Assembly (NCBI GenBank): GCA_030431755.1
Contig: JAUIIK010000048.1
Location: 1 to 34,563, forward strand
Length of the DNA: 34,563 nucleotides
From: Chloroflexia bacterium
GTDB lineage: Bacteria; Chloroflexota; Chloroflexia; Thermomicrobiales; CFX8
Reading direction: 5' to 3'
The stretch's first letter is position 1. Each line of letters opens with the position of its first letter. Positions 15,473 to 23,261 of the stretch are shown here, piece after piece. The notes under the pieces were generated by a model. It worked only from the letters and a program-made list of their open reading frames with translations. It made no database searches and was not told where the DNA came from. Both the position numbers and the translations under genes were made by a program.

Positions 15473-17101
15473 CTACCCGGCGCGTCCCGGTCCATCGACG
15501 ATGCGGCCCGGGGTTGCGCCGGTGTGGACGCCCTCGGAGACGACGCGGGCGCCGTTGACCCAGACATCGCGGACGCCGGTCGAGAGCTGGTGGGACTGCT
15601 CGAAGGTGGCGTTGTCGGTGACGGTCGTGGGGTCGAAGATGACGATGTCGGCGTAGGCGCCGGCGCGGAGGACGCCGCGGTCGTGGAGGCTGAGCCTGTC
15701 GGCGACGGCGGAGGTCATCTTGCGGATGGCGTCTTCCCAGGTCAGGACGCCTTCTTCGCGGACGTACTTGCCGAGGACTCGGGTGTAGGTGCCGTAGCCG
15801 CGCGGGTGGGTCGGCCCCATCGGCTCGGCCCAGGCCGGGTCCATACCGCCGGCGTCGGTCGAGACTTTGATCCAGGGCTGACGCAGCTGCTCGGCCAGGT
15901 TGTCCTCGCTCATCGAGAAGTAGATCGTGCTGATGCGCTGGCGTTCCGAGAGCAGCAGCTCGAACGCCGTATCAACCCAGTCGGCGTCGCCGCGATCAGC
16001 CTGGATCTCGGTCAGCCGCATGCCGGCGTACTTGCGGTTCTCGTCGCGTTCGAAGCCGACCGGCATGACGCCCTCGGGGCCGGACCAGGCGGCCATCGCC
16101 TCCCAGTCGCCGCTCGGGTTCAGCGCTTCGGCCTTGATCTTTGCGCGCATTTCCGGGTCAGCGAGATTCTCATAGAGCTTGCCATCGGCTTCGGCCCAGG
16201 GCGGCAAGACCGCGGTCAGGCCGGTGCCGTTGGCGATGTAGGGGTACATGTCGGCGGTTACGTCGAGACCCTCAGCGCGGGCGGTGGCGATCATCTCGAT
16301 GACCTGCTCCATCTTGTGCCAGTTGGCGCGCCCGGCGGCCTTGAGGTGGTAGATCTCGACCGGCGCGCCGGAGCGGCGGCCAATCTCGATGGCTTCCTCG
16401 ATGCCCTCGATCAACCCGGCGGCTTCGGAGCGGACGTGGGTGATGTAGACGCCGTGGTGTTCAGCGACGACCTTGCAGACCTCGACGATCTCGTCCGTCT
16501 CGACGAAGGCGTCGGGCGGGTAGATCAGGGCGTAGGAGACGCCAAATGCGCCATCCTCCATCGCTTCGGCCATGACGCGCCGCATGACGTCGAGCTCGCC
16601 GGCATCGGCCGGGCCCATCGCCATGCCTTTGGCGTAGCGCCGGAGCGTGCCGCCGCCGAGGAAGGAGCCAACGTTGGGCGAGACGCCGACATCGATCATC
16701 GCATCAAGCCAGTCGCGGAAGCGTGTCCAGCCCATGGCCCGTTCGCGCCACTCCGGCAGGTTGTCGATCAGCAGGCCGGAGATCGGGTCGTCGATCTTGC
16801 CGCCGAAGGGCGCGGGGGTCCAGGCTTCGCCCATGATCTCGGTCGTGATGCCCTGGGTGATCTTCGAGAGGCAGCGGTTGTCCCTCATCAGCGGCATGAT
16901 CGAGTGGCTCTGGATATCGATAAAGCCGGGACAGACGATCATGCCGCCGGCGTCGATGACCTCAGCGACGTTGTCGGCGTTGGCTGAGCCCGGCGGCAGC
17001 ACCGCCTCGATCCGGTCGCCGCTCACCAACAGGTCGCCGTAGATCCACGGGTTCCCTGTGCCGTCGATGATCTTGCCGCCACGAATGAGCAGGTCTGTCA
17101 T
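15473..17101 (-). CDS. D-aminoacylase / N-acyl-D-amino-acid deacylase family amidohydrolase
   Basis: The 542-residue protein has the amidohydrolase composite beta domain (LLIRGGKIIDGTGNPWIYGD) and the TIM barrel of N-acyl-D-amino-acid deacylases, which free D-amino acids from N-acyl forms. Ligand positions: His222 (YITHVRSEAAG), His252 (VEIYHLKAAG) and Asp416 (VSTDAGGMDP) match the His220/His250/Asp366 set of the Alcaligenes enzyme. Two differences are clear: the HxH motif is Gln64-Ser-His66 (GFIDIQSHS), and the Cys96 region reads IMGEAWTPAP, with Glu92 near that place. So it is a variant subgroup with possibly altered metal use. ATG 17101 follows AGGGA; the preceding 340 nt are intergenic. 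Confidence 0.88.
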   Translation of the reverse strand: MTDLLIRGGKIIDGTGNPWIYGDLLVSGDRIEAVLPPGSANADNVAEVIDAGGMIVCPGFIDIQSHSIMPLMRDNRCLSKITQGITTEIMGEAWTPAPFGGKIDDPISGLLIDNLPEWRERAMGWTRFRDWLDAMIDVGVSPNVGSFLGGGTLRRYAKGMAMGPADAGELDVMRRVMAEAMEDGAFGVSYALIYPPDAFVETDEIVEVCKVVAEHHGVYITHVRSEAAGLIEGIEEAIEIGRRSGAPVEIYHLKAAGRANWHKMEQVIEMIATARAEGLDVTADMYPYIANGTGLTAVLPPWAEADGKLYENLADPEMRAKIKAEALNPSGDWEAMAAWSGPEGVMPVGFERDENRKYAGMRLTEIQADRGDADWVDTAFELLLSERQRISTIYFSMSEDNLAEQLRQPWIKVSTDAGGMDPAWAEPMGPTHPRGYGTYTRVLGKYVREEGVLTWEDAIRKMTSAVADRLSLHDRGVLRAGAYADIVIFDPTTVTDNATFEQSHQLSTGVRDVWVNGARVVSEGVHTGATPGRIVDGPGRAG

Positions 17102-17190
17102 GGTTGTGCGTTCCCTCTCCCTTGATGCTGGGTGACGTTAGCACGCACGGACTTCGTCCGGCATCCCTCGATACAGACCGACGGACAGGC

Positions 17191-17389
17191 TGTCATCCTG
17201 ACCGGAGCGGTAGCGGAGTGGAAAGATCCGACTCTCAACGTACATGTGGATGAGTATCGAACAATTGCTCTGATCAATGTTGCGGTATGGAAGTGGGAAC
17301 AATGACAAGAGCAATTGTTCGGTATTGACCTACCCCGTTCATTTGACTCTCGGATCCTTCCACTTCGCGGAGCCTTCGGTCAGGATGAC
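17191..17389. repeat. nested inverted-repeat element (GTCATCCTGACC family)
   Basis: The outer arms are 17191-17231 (TGTCATCCTGACCGGAGCGG, then GGAGTGGAAAGATCCGAC) and 17351-17389 (CGGATCCTTCCACTTCGCGG, then GGTCAGGATGAC), imperfect inverted copies of about 40 bp. Nested inside are perfect 14-bp arms CGAACAATTGCTCT (17258-17271) and AGAGCAATTGTTCG (17308-17321). Sequences of the form TCATCCTGA(G/C)CGGAGCG..GGATC are common dispersed repeats in this phylum, as I recall. No gene is present in 17102-17441. Confidence 0.7.
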
Positions 17390-17441
17390 GTGTTGCTTAT
17401 TGGCTTGGGTCGCCGGACGTGTGACGAGGCATCACGCATGG

Positions 17442-18479
17442 TCACACCCCTGCCAACCGGGCAATCTCGTCGAGATTGTCCCAGTCCATGCCGCGGTTGC
17501 CGGATTCGATCTGGTGGATGACCTGGACGACGGCGGCGTTGACCGGGGTGGGGATGCTCTCGCGCCGGCCGAGCTCGACGACCGCGCCGGGCTGCATGTC
17601 GACCTCGGTCTTGCGGCGCTTGACGCGGAGATCGCGCCACATGCCGGTCTTGTCCTTGATCGCGCCGCGCATGTCGTCGCCGACAGCGCGGACGGCGCTG
17701 GTGGCGTGTTCTTCGTAGTCGTCGCCGGGGGCGAAGAGCATGGGGTCGAAGACGCCGATCGGCATCAGCTGTGGGGTCTGGGTCATGCCGACGGTGTAGA
17801 CCTCGGTTGAGGCCAGCCTGCAGAGCTCCTGGCCGAGCGGGTGGTTGACGACGTCGTAGACCGGCGCGTCGACGCAGGCCGTGACGAAGGCCATCCCGGC
17901 CCAGGTCATCTTGCCCCAGAGATAGCCCCAGATGTTGTCGGTCATCTCGGCCGGCATGGCGTGGCCAACCAGCTCCGCCAGCGCCTCGAGCCGGGGCGTG
18001 ATCGCGCCGTCGAGCTCGCCGACGTGTAGTGTGCGTTCGTTCGAGAGTTGCAGCAGCCCCGGTTCGAGGTAGTCGGCGGCGAAGTGGACGAAGCAGCCGA
18101 CGGTGCGGTCCGCGCCGACGTGCCGGGCGATGATCGACTCGTTCAGCCCGTTCTGGATCGAGACGACGAAGCCGTGCTCGGTCAGCAGCGGGCCGTAGTG
18201 TTGCATGGCTTCGTCGGTGAAGTGGCCCTTGATGCAGAGCAGGACGACGTCAAGTGGACCGGTCAGATCGTCGGCATGGAGGGCTTTGACCGGGTAGCTG
18301 TGGTCGCCCCGGATGCCTTCGATACGCAGCCCGTCGGCGTTCATCTTATCTACGTGTTCTCGCACCGTATCGACGAGGGTGACGTCGTAGCCCGCCTGGG
18401 TAATGAACGCGCCGATTGTCCCGCCAATCGCGCCAGCGCCGATAACGGTGATCTCGCGGTTGCGTAGCAGGTCACTCAT
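17442..18479 (-). CDS. ketopantoate reductase (PanE/ApbA) family protein
   Basis: The 345-residue protein has the N-terminal Rossmann motif ITVIGAGAIGGTIG (GxGxxG at residues 14-19), an acidic residue after the second strand (VTLVDTVREHV), the family's LLCIKGHFTDEA strand and IQNGLNE loop, and a C-terminal helical domain with the conserved Lys in WGKMTWAG. PanE reduces 2-dehydropantoate to pantoate with NADPH in coenzyme A synthesis, but many paralogues reduce other 2-oxo acids. The ATG overlaps the end of the MFS transporter gene by 8 nt (ATGAGTGA) with AAGGA 9 nt upstream, so the two are co-transcribed. That pairing hints at an imported substrate and makes a catabolic role as likely as pantothenate synthesis. 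Confidence 0.85.
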   Translation of the reverse strand: MSDLLRNREITVIGAGAIGGTIGAFITQAGYDVTLVDTVREHVDKMNADGLRIEGIRGDHSYPVKALHADDLTGPLDVVLLCIKGHFTDEAMQHYGPLLTEHGFVVSIQNGLNESIIARHVGADRTVGCFVHFAADYLEPGLLQLSNERTLHVGELDGAITPRLEALAELVGHAMPAEMTDNIWGYLWGKMTWAGMAFVTACVDAPVYDVVNHPLGQELCRLASTEVYTVGMTQTPQLMPIGVFDPMLFAPGDDYEEHATSAVRAVGDDMRGAIKDKTGMWRDLRVKRRKTEVDMQPGAVVELGRRESIPTPVNAAVVQVIHQIESGNRGMDWDNLDEIARLAGV

Positions 18480-19914
18480 CGGTGTTGGTCCTTTCGTCAG
18501 AATCCGTGTCCGCTTGGCCCTCGACGGATGGTTCTGGTGCTATGTCCTCATCGTCGATCAGGCTGGAGAAGGCGGCTGGCTCGCCGCGTCCGGGCCGGAG
18601 GGTGAATGATTCCGGCGCTGCTGATTCGGGCTCGATCTCGGGGCGCGGCGGCAACGGCTCTTCGGCCGCGAGCTGGGGGAGATCCGGTATGCGGCGGAAG
18701 TAGAAATAGTAGAGCGCCATCGCCCCGGTCATCGCCACCCCGTAGGCCAGGAAGGTCGGGCCGTAGCCGTAGCGCACGATGACACCGCCGGCGACGAACG
18801 ACGACAGCGAGAAGCCGAGGTTCCAGGCGGCGGAACGGTAGCCGAAGACGCTATAGCGCACCCGCTGCGGGAGGACGTCGGAGATGAAGCTGCTCTCCAT
18901 CGACCAGCTGACGGTGATCGAGCTGACCCGGATCAGGTGGGCCGTGACAGCGATGCCCAGCACCGGCGAGATCGCCATGAGACAGAAGAGCGGCACTGGA
19001 ACCAGCCGGACGATGACCGAGCCGGCCTGGGAGCCGAGCCTGGCCGATATCCAGGGCGACCAGAGGCCGACGACGGCAGCGATGGTCCAGGCCAGGGCGA
19101 AGATGATCCCGATCAGCGCCGCGCTCGCGCCAATCGATGAGAGGTAGACATTGTAGAAGGGGAAGACCGCGCCGCCGCCGAGCGCCATCAACCCGCCCAC
19201 GGTGACGTAGACGATCATGCGGTTGCGGATCTCGGCCGGAGGCGCGTCGGTCTCCGGTTCCTCATCGTCGTCGTGTCGCCGGGCGGTGGCCGGGGTCGAT
19301 GTGCGGCGCTCTTGGGACATCAGGAAGAGCGGGATGAGGGCCAGCGCCGCCAGAGCGATGCCGATGATCATCGTGCTGCGAAACGCTCCGGCGCTCGGCC
19401 TGCTCAGGCCGATGGTCAGATCGAGCAGCAGCGGGGCCCAGCCACCGATCAGGCTGCCGGCAGTCGTCGAGAGCGAGATCAGCGACATCGTCAGGGCTGC
19501 GACCTCCTGCCGCTGGCGCTGGCGGGTGAGCTCGACGACGAAGGGCATGACCGGGGTAAAGACCATCGAGGTGCTCGCGCCCCAGAAGGCGGAGAGTAGC
19601 AGGAGCGCGACGTCGTTGGTGATCGTGGCCAGCAAGATCGACGCAAGCAGGTAGAGCGCCACGCCGCCAGTGACGACCTTCCAGAGGCCGAACTTGCCGA
19701 TGAAGCGGCCTAGCAGCGCGGCGGTACCGGCCATCGCCAGCGTCTGGATCGCGTTGAAGAGGCCGATGAAGTCCTCTTCGTGGCCGAGTTGAATCAGATA
19801 GAGGTTGAAGACGAGGGCGAAGACGCCGATGGCGATATTCGCGGCGAGGGTATATGCGAAGTAGAGCCTGATATCGCGGTCATAGCCGCGTATACGCCGC
19901 ACGAACGAACCCAC
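18472..19914 (-). CDS. MFS transporter
   Basis: The 480-residue protein shows about 12 hydrophobic segments in two groups of six, separated by a long acidic loop (residues about 203-230, TPATARRHDDDEEPETDAPP). The first half begins LYFAYTLAANIAIGVFALVFNLYL; the A-type loop after TM2 reads GRFIGKFGLWK. The C-terminal 70 or so residues are hydrophilic, Pro/Glu-rich and cytoplasmic, longer than in most MFS proteins. The start is GTG at 19914 with GGGGAG 4 nt before it. It overlaps the ketopantoate reductase gene by 8 nt. Direction of transport and substrate are unknown; drug/metabolite efflux and solute uptake are both possible. Confidence 0.88.
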   Translation of the reverse strand: MGSFVRRIRGYDRDIRLYFAYTLAANIAIGVFALVFNLYLIQLGHEEDFIGLFNAIQTLAMAGTAALLGRFIGKFGLWKVVTGGVALYLLASILLATITNDVALLLLSAFWGASTSMVFTPVMPFVVELTRQRQRQEVAALTMSLISLSTTAGSLIGGWAPLLLDLTIGLSRPSAGAFRSTMIIGIALAALALIPLFLMSQERRTSTPATARRHDDDEEPETDAPPAEIRNRMIVYVTVGGLMALGGGAVFPFYNVYLSSIGASAALIGIIFALAWTIAAVVGLWSPWISARLGSQAGSVIVRLVPVPLFCLMAISPVLGIAVTAHLIRVSSITVSWSMESSFISDVLPQRVRYSVFGYRSAAWNLGFSLSSFVAGGVIVRYGYGPTFLAYGVAMTGAMALYYFYFRRIPDLPQLAAEEPLPPRPEIEPESAAPESFTLRPGRGEPAAFSSLIDDEDIAPEPSVEGQADTDSDERTNTDE

Positions 19915-20006
19915 GCTGCTCCCCTCCGTGCCGGATGCGAGTTGGAGCGTATCTGGCGATTATAGTCGCACACTGCCGGTTGTGGTGCCTGGGGCGAGCG
20001 CAGGCG

Positions 20007-20804
20007 CTAGAGCTGCTTCGAGAGGATTGGCCGCTTGTAGAGCAGCGAGAAGCCCGCCCGTTCCATGTTGCGGGCCGAGGCGTTGCCGATGACCGTCTGG
20101 GTCGCGGCCATGGTGCAGCCAACCTCGAAGGCGTCGTGCAAGCGCCGGGCGACGAAGTAGGTCTGGAAGCCTCGACCCCGAAACTCGGGCCGGGTCGCCG
20201 TGACGAAACACTGACCGGTTTCGCCGGCGATGTAGAGTACCGAGGCTGCCGCAGGTTCGCCATCGACGCGGATCAGGTAGTGCCGCCAGTTGGGCTCTTC
20301 GATGGCTGCGGCGTAGACGTGGCCTCTAGCGTGGTCAGCCGGGTAGTTGTGCCCCAGGTTGAGCGTGTCGCCCCACTCGTCGCGCCGGGCGCTTGTGGCC
20401 AGTTCGATGGTTGCGCCGGTGGACAGCTTTGGTAGCTCGACCGGCCCGGAGAGCGACCGCGCCCAGAAGAACTCCTTGTCGGTTAGCTCGAAGCCGCGGG
20501 CGACGGCGTCGCCGGCGCGCCACCAGGCCTCAACCGGCGGGCTGCCGTTGATGCCGAATCTGGGCATGTTGCGCCGGCGGCCGCACGCTTCAAGCTGCTC
20601 AATGACCTGGCCGTAGTCCGGCGCGTCCGGCAGGTTCAGGATGACCGAGAAGGCCGGGTCCGGATCGCGGGGGTTCCAGACTACCTGGATGCCGTCGACC
20701 TCGTCGTGGGCTGTGTGCCAGCCAGGGGCAGCGGCCCGGTAGAGATCGACGAAGGCCGCTGACTCGGCAGAGACGGCACGCTGGATCTGCTCGCTCTTAT
20801 CCAT
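20007..20804 (-). CDS. GNAT family N-acetyltransferase
   Basis: The 265-residue protein has a C-terminal GNAT domain: the acetyl-CoA pyrophosphate loop is in TRPEFRGRGFQTYF (R/QxxGxG form), preceded by the strand GQCFVTAT and followed by NASARNMERAGFSLLYKRP. The N-terminal 120 residues resemble the fused, less conserved half of double-GNAT proteins. ATG 20804 has AGGTGG 6 nt upstream. It lies 93 nt from the MFS gene and 43 nt from the decarboxylase, all on the minus strand. The acceptor substrate is unknown. Confidence 0.85.
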   Translation of the reverse strand: MDKSEQIQRAVSAESAAFVDLYRAAAPGWHTAHDEVDGIQVVWNPRDPDPAFSVILNLPDAPDYGQVIEQLEACGRRRNMPRFGINGSPPVEAWWRAGDAVARGFELTDKEFFWARSLSGPVELPKLSTGATIELATSARRDEWGDTLNLGHNYPADHARGHVYAAAIEEPNWRHYLIRVDGEPAAASVLYIAGETGQCFVTATRPEFRGRGFQTYFVARRLHDAFEVGCTMAATQTVIGNASARNMERAGFSLLYKRPILSKQL

Positions 20805-20846
20805 GGCTTACCACCTGTACCGTCAGACCGCGCCAACCCGTCAAGC

Positions 20847-22298
20847 TCATCGTACAACCCGGAGCGACGCGAACGATTCGTCGGAGAGGCCGGAGAGGTA
20901 CATGCCGGCCTCGACGCCGGCCCGGAGATAATCGATGACCTCGGCCCGAATGCGCTCGCCGGGCGTGATGATCGGGATGCCGGGCGGGTAAGGCGTGATG
21001 CTCTCGGCGCTGATGCGGCCCGCGGCGGCTTCCGGGGCGATGCGCTCGGTATCTGCCGAGAATGCTTCGCGCGGCGTCAGCTCTATCTCTCCGGCGAAGA
21101 GCAGCTCGCCGGTCGAGCGCGGCAGGCTGGCCCCGTGGCCCGGTTTGCGGTGGGCCGGCAGGGCTTCGAGACCCGCAAGCAGCCGGAGAATCGATGCGGT
21201 GTCGCCGATGGTGATCAGGAAGAGGACCGACATCAGGTCGCTCATCTCAACCATGACGCCATGCTCATCGCGCAAGATCTCCTCGGCTTCGTAGCCGGTC
21301 AAGCCGAGTTCGTGGACGTCGACGAGGACGCGGGTGATGTCGAAGTCAGCGCCCGGCCGCCCGGCAAGCAGTCGCGGGCCGACGGTCGAGAGACCCTCGA
21401 TATCGCCTACCTCATCACGCACCTGGCGGGCCATCTCCAGCGCCTGGAAGAGCAGCTGCCGGCCGTGCAACGCCATCTGCCGGCGGCTGGCGTCGAGCGA
21501 TCCGAAGATCAACACAGAAGGGCTCGTCGTCTGGACCATGTCGACGACGGTGTGCAGCCGCTCGATATCGAGCAAGCCCTCGCGCAGCACCAGCGTCGAA
21601 CCCTGGGTGAGCGCGCCAAGCATCTTGTGGGTGCTGGAGACACTGGCGTCTGCCCCGGAAGCCATCGCCGACTGCGGCAGATCCGGGTGGAAATGGAAGT
21701 GCGGTCCCCAGGCCTCGTCGACAAGCAACGGCACGCCGGCAGCGTGACAGATGTCGGCGATGCTCGCCAGATCGCTGGTGACGCCGACGTAGGATGGGCT
21801 AACGAGGACGACGGCTTTGGCGCGTGGATGGGCGCGTAGGGCTTCGGCGACGGCTCCCGGCGATGTGTCGAGCGGGAGGTTGTGCGCCCGGTCAATTGCC
21901 GGTTTCAGGTAGACCGGACGCGCGCCGCTGAAGACCAACCCGGCCAGCAGCGACTTGTGGAGCATGCGGGTGATGATGACCTCGTCGCCGGGATTGCAGG
22001 TCGCCAGCAGCATCGCCAGGTTGCCGGTCGTGCTGCCGTTGACCAGAAAGCGGGCGTCAGCGCCACCGTGCGCCTCGGCAGCCAGCCGCTCGGCCTGGCG
22101 TAGCAGGCCCCAGGAGAAGTGCGGGGTGTCGACGCCGCCGCCGTGCGGCACATCGACGCTAAGCGCGTCGCCGAAGAGCGCCCGGCCAGCGTCATCAAGC
22201 CCCGCGCCGCGCTTATGGCCCGGCGTCGAGAACATGACAGCGTCGGACGCCGCGAACTCCTGCATCCGTTCGAAGAAAGGCGCGCGCGTTTGGTCCAT
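20847..22298 (-). CDS. Orn/Lys/Arg decarboxylase family PLP enzyme
   Basis: The 483-residue protein is a fold-type I PLP enzyme of the Orn/Lys/Arg decarboxylase family in its short Gram-positive-like form (SpeA/YaaO size). Key positions: FSTPGHKRG near residue 25, FLVNGSTTGN (PLP phosphate contact), Asp194 in LLVDEAWGPHF and the Schiff-base Lys225 in SSTHKMLGALTQGS. A C-terminal domain follows (SAESITPYPPGIPIITPGE), as in the family. It makes a polyamine or cadaverine from a basic amino acid in the cytoplasm; which one cannot be told. The ATG follows directly on the TGA of the metallo-hydrolase gene (TGAATG), so translation is coupled. Confidence 0.9.
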   Translation of the reverse strand: MDQTRAPFFERMQEFAASDAVMFSTPGHKRGAGLDDAGRALFGDALSVDVPHGGGVDTPHFSWGLLRQAERLAAEAHGGADARFLVNGSTTGNLAMLLATCNPGDEVIITRMLHKSLLAGLVFSGARPVYLKPAIDRAHNLPLDTSPGAVAEALRAHPRAKAVVLVSPSYVGVTSDLASIADICHAAGVPLLVDEAWGPHFHFHPDLPQSAMASGADASVSSTHKMLGALTQGSTLVLREGLLDIERLHTVVDMVQTTSPSVLIFGSLDASRRQMALHGRQLLFQALEMARQVRDEVGDIEGLSTVGPRLLAGRPGADFDITRVLVDVHELGLTGYEAEEILRDEHGVMVEMSDLMSVLFLITIGDTASILRLLAGLEALPAHRKPGHGASLPRSTGELLFAGEIELTPREAFSADTERIAPEAAAGRISAESITPYPPGIPIITPGERIRAEVIDYLRAGVEAGMYLSGLSDESFASLRVVR

Positions 22299-22967
22299 TC
22301 AGTCCAGCTCAGGTGTCATCAACCAGATCTCCGTCGTCTCCGGGAGTTTATCCGCTCCCAGCTGCACTGCGCCCTCGACATGCCGGACCTGCTCGTGACG
22401 GGTCAGCCAGCCGTCGGGAGGCTCCAGCGTCGACTCGGGCGCGGTGATCTGCGGGATGAAGTAGTGGACCGGGATGACGACGCGGGGTTTGAACAGCTCG
22501 ATGAAGGCGTCTACCTCGTCGTATCCGAGCAGGTGGCAGGAATCGTCGACCGGCACGATCAGCAGGTCGACTGCGCCGATGGCGGCGACGAATTCCGTGG
22601 GCGGGGGCCAGCGGTTGTCGCCGAGATGGCAGACGCGCACCCCGCCCGACTCCAGCACGAAGATCACATTCGCCAGCCCGGCGCTGCTGTGCCCCGGCAC
22701 ATGCCAGTCGCCGTAGCCGGTCAAGCGCAGATCGCCCATTTCGAGCTGGAGCGGATGTCGCGCAATAGTCGGCAAGCCGCTGATTCTATGCACGGCATCA
22801 TGGTCGAAGTGATCGTGGGTCACAACCAGCAGATCGGCCTCGGTCCGCGGGAACTCCCGTACGAACCAGCGCCTGTTCTCCGGGTTCCGCCACGGGTCGA
22901 TGACGACGCGCAGCCCGGCGTCGGTCGTGAGCTTGAAGGCGCTATGCGCGAGGTATTGGAGCTTGAT
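22299..22967 (-). CDS. metallo-beta-lactamase-fold hydrolase with non-canonical start
   Basis: The product has the metallo-beta-lactamase fold of the UlaG-like kind: VVTHDHFDHDAV (HxHxDH), VPGHSSAG, VCHLGDNR and VVIPVHYF. Homology clearly extends upstream of the first usable GTG (22823): the in-frame residues IKLQYLAHSAFKLTT, then DAGLRVVIDPW form the expected first strands. In-frame TGA at 22980-22982 closes the frame, and no ATG, GTG or TTG lies between it and 22823. The most plausible initiator is ATC at 22967, with GAGAGG 8 nt before it; ATC starts are rare. Otherwise the true start was lost when the repeat at 22986-23258 arrived. Substrate unknown; the gene is coupled to the decarboxylase. 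Confidence 0.72.
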   Translation of the reverse strand: MKLQYLAHSAFKLTTDAGLRVVIDPWRNPENRRWFVREFPRTEADLLVVTHDHFDHDAVHRISGLPTIARHPLQLEMGDLRLTGYGDWHVPGHSSAGLANVIFVLESGGVRVCHLGDNRWPPPTEFVAAIGAVDLLIVPVDDSCHLLGYDEVDAFIELFKPRVVIPVHYFIPQITAPESTLEPPDGWLTRHEQVRHVEGAVQLGADKLPETTEIWLMTPELD

Positions 22968-22985
22968 GTCTCTTGCCTCTCAGGG

Positions 22986-23258
22986 GAGTTTGTAGGTTGT
23001 AGTTCGTGGTGAACAGTCGCCCTCACCCCCGGCCCCTCTCCCAATCCTGGGAGAGGGGGGTAAGAGAGGGAATAGGTGCTAGGGGATAGGGGATAGGTTG
23101 TAGCAGTCGTCCGGGCCAAAGGCGCTGCTATCACCTATAACCTAAACCCTATCCCCTGGTTCCACTCCCCTCTCCCCCGCTGGAGCGCAGCGGAAGCGTG
23201 TGGGAGAGGGGAGTCTTCTGACTTTCCTACAACCTACGCACTACAACCTACAAACTAA
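22986..23258. repeat. composite nested inverted-repeat array
   Basis: Outer arms are GTTTGTAGGTTGTAGTTCGT (from 22987) and the inverted ACGCACTACAACCTACAAAC (ending near 23257). Inside lie a CTCTCCCAATCCTGGGAGAG palindrome (23019-23058), GGATAGGGGATAGGTTGTAG (about 23084-23103) opposed by CTATAACCTAAACCCTATCC (about 23133-23153), and a variant CTCTCCC copy (23164-23212). Three repeat families seen elsewhere in the window are therefore nested here. No gene is present. Confidence 0.7.
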
Positions 23259-23261
23259 TCC

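Noticed and set aside
14825-16987. Plus-strand open frame of 720 codons
   Set aside because: It is antisense to the D-aminoacylase-like gene, whose motifs are clear, and shows only the Asp/Val/Gly-rich shadow of a GC-rich gene.
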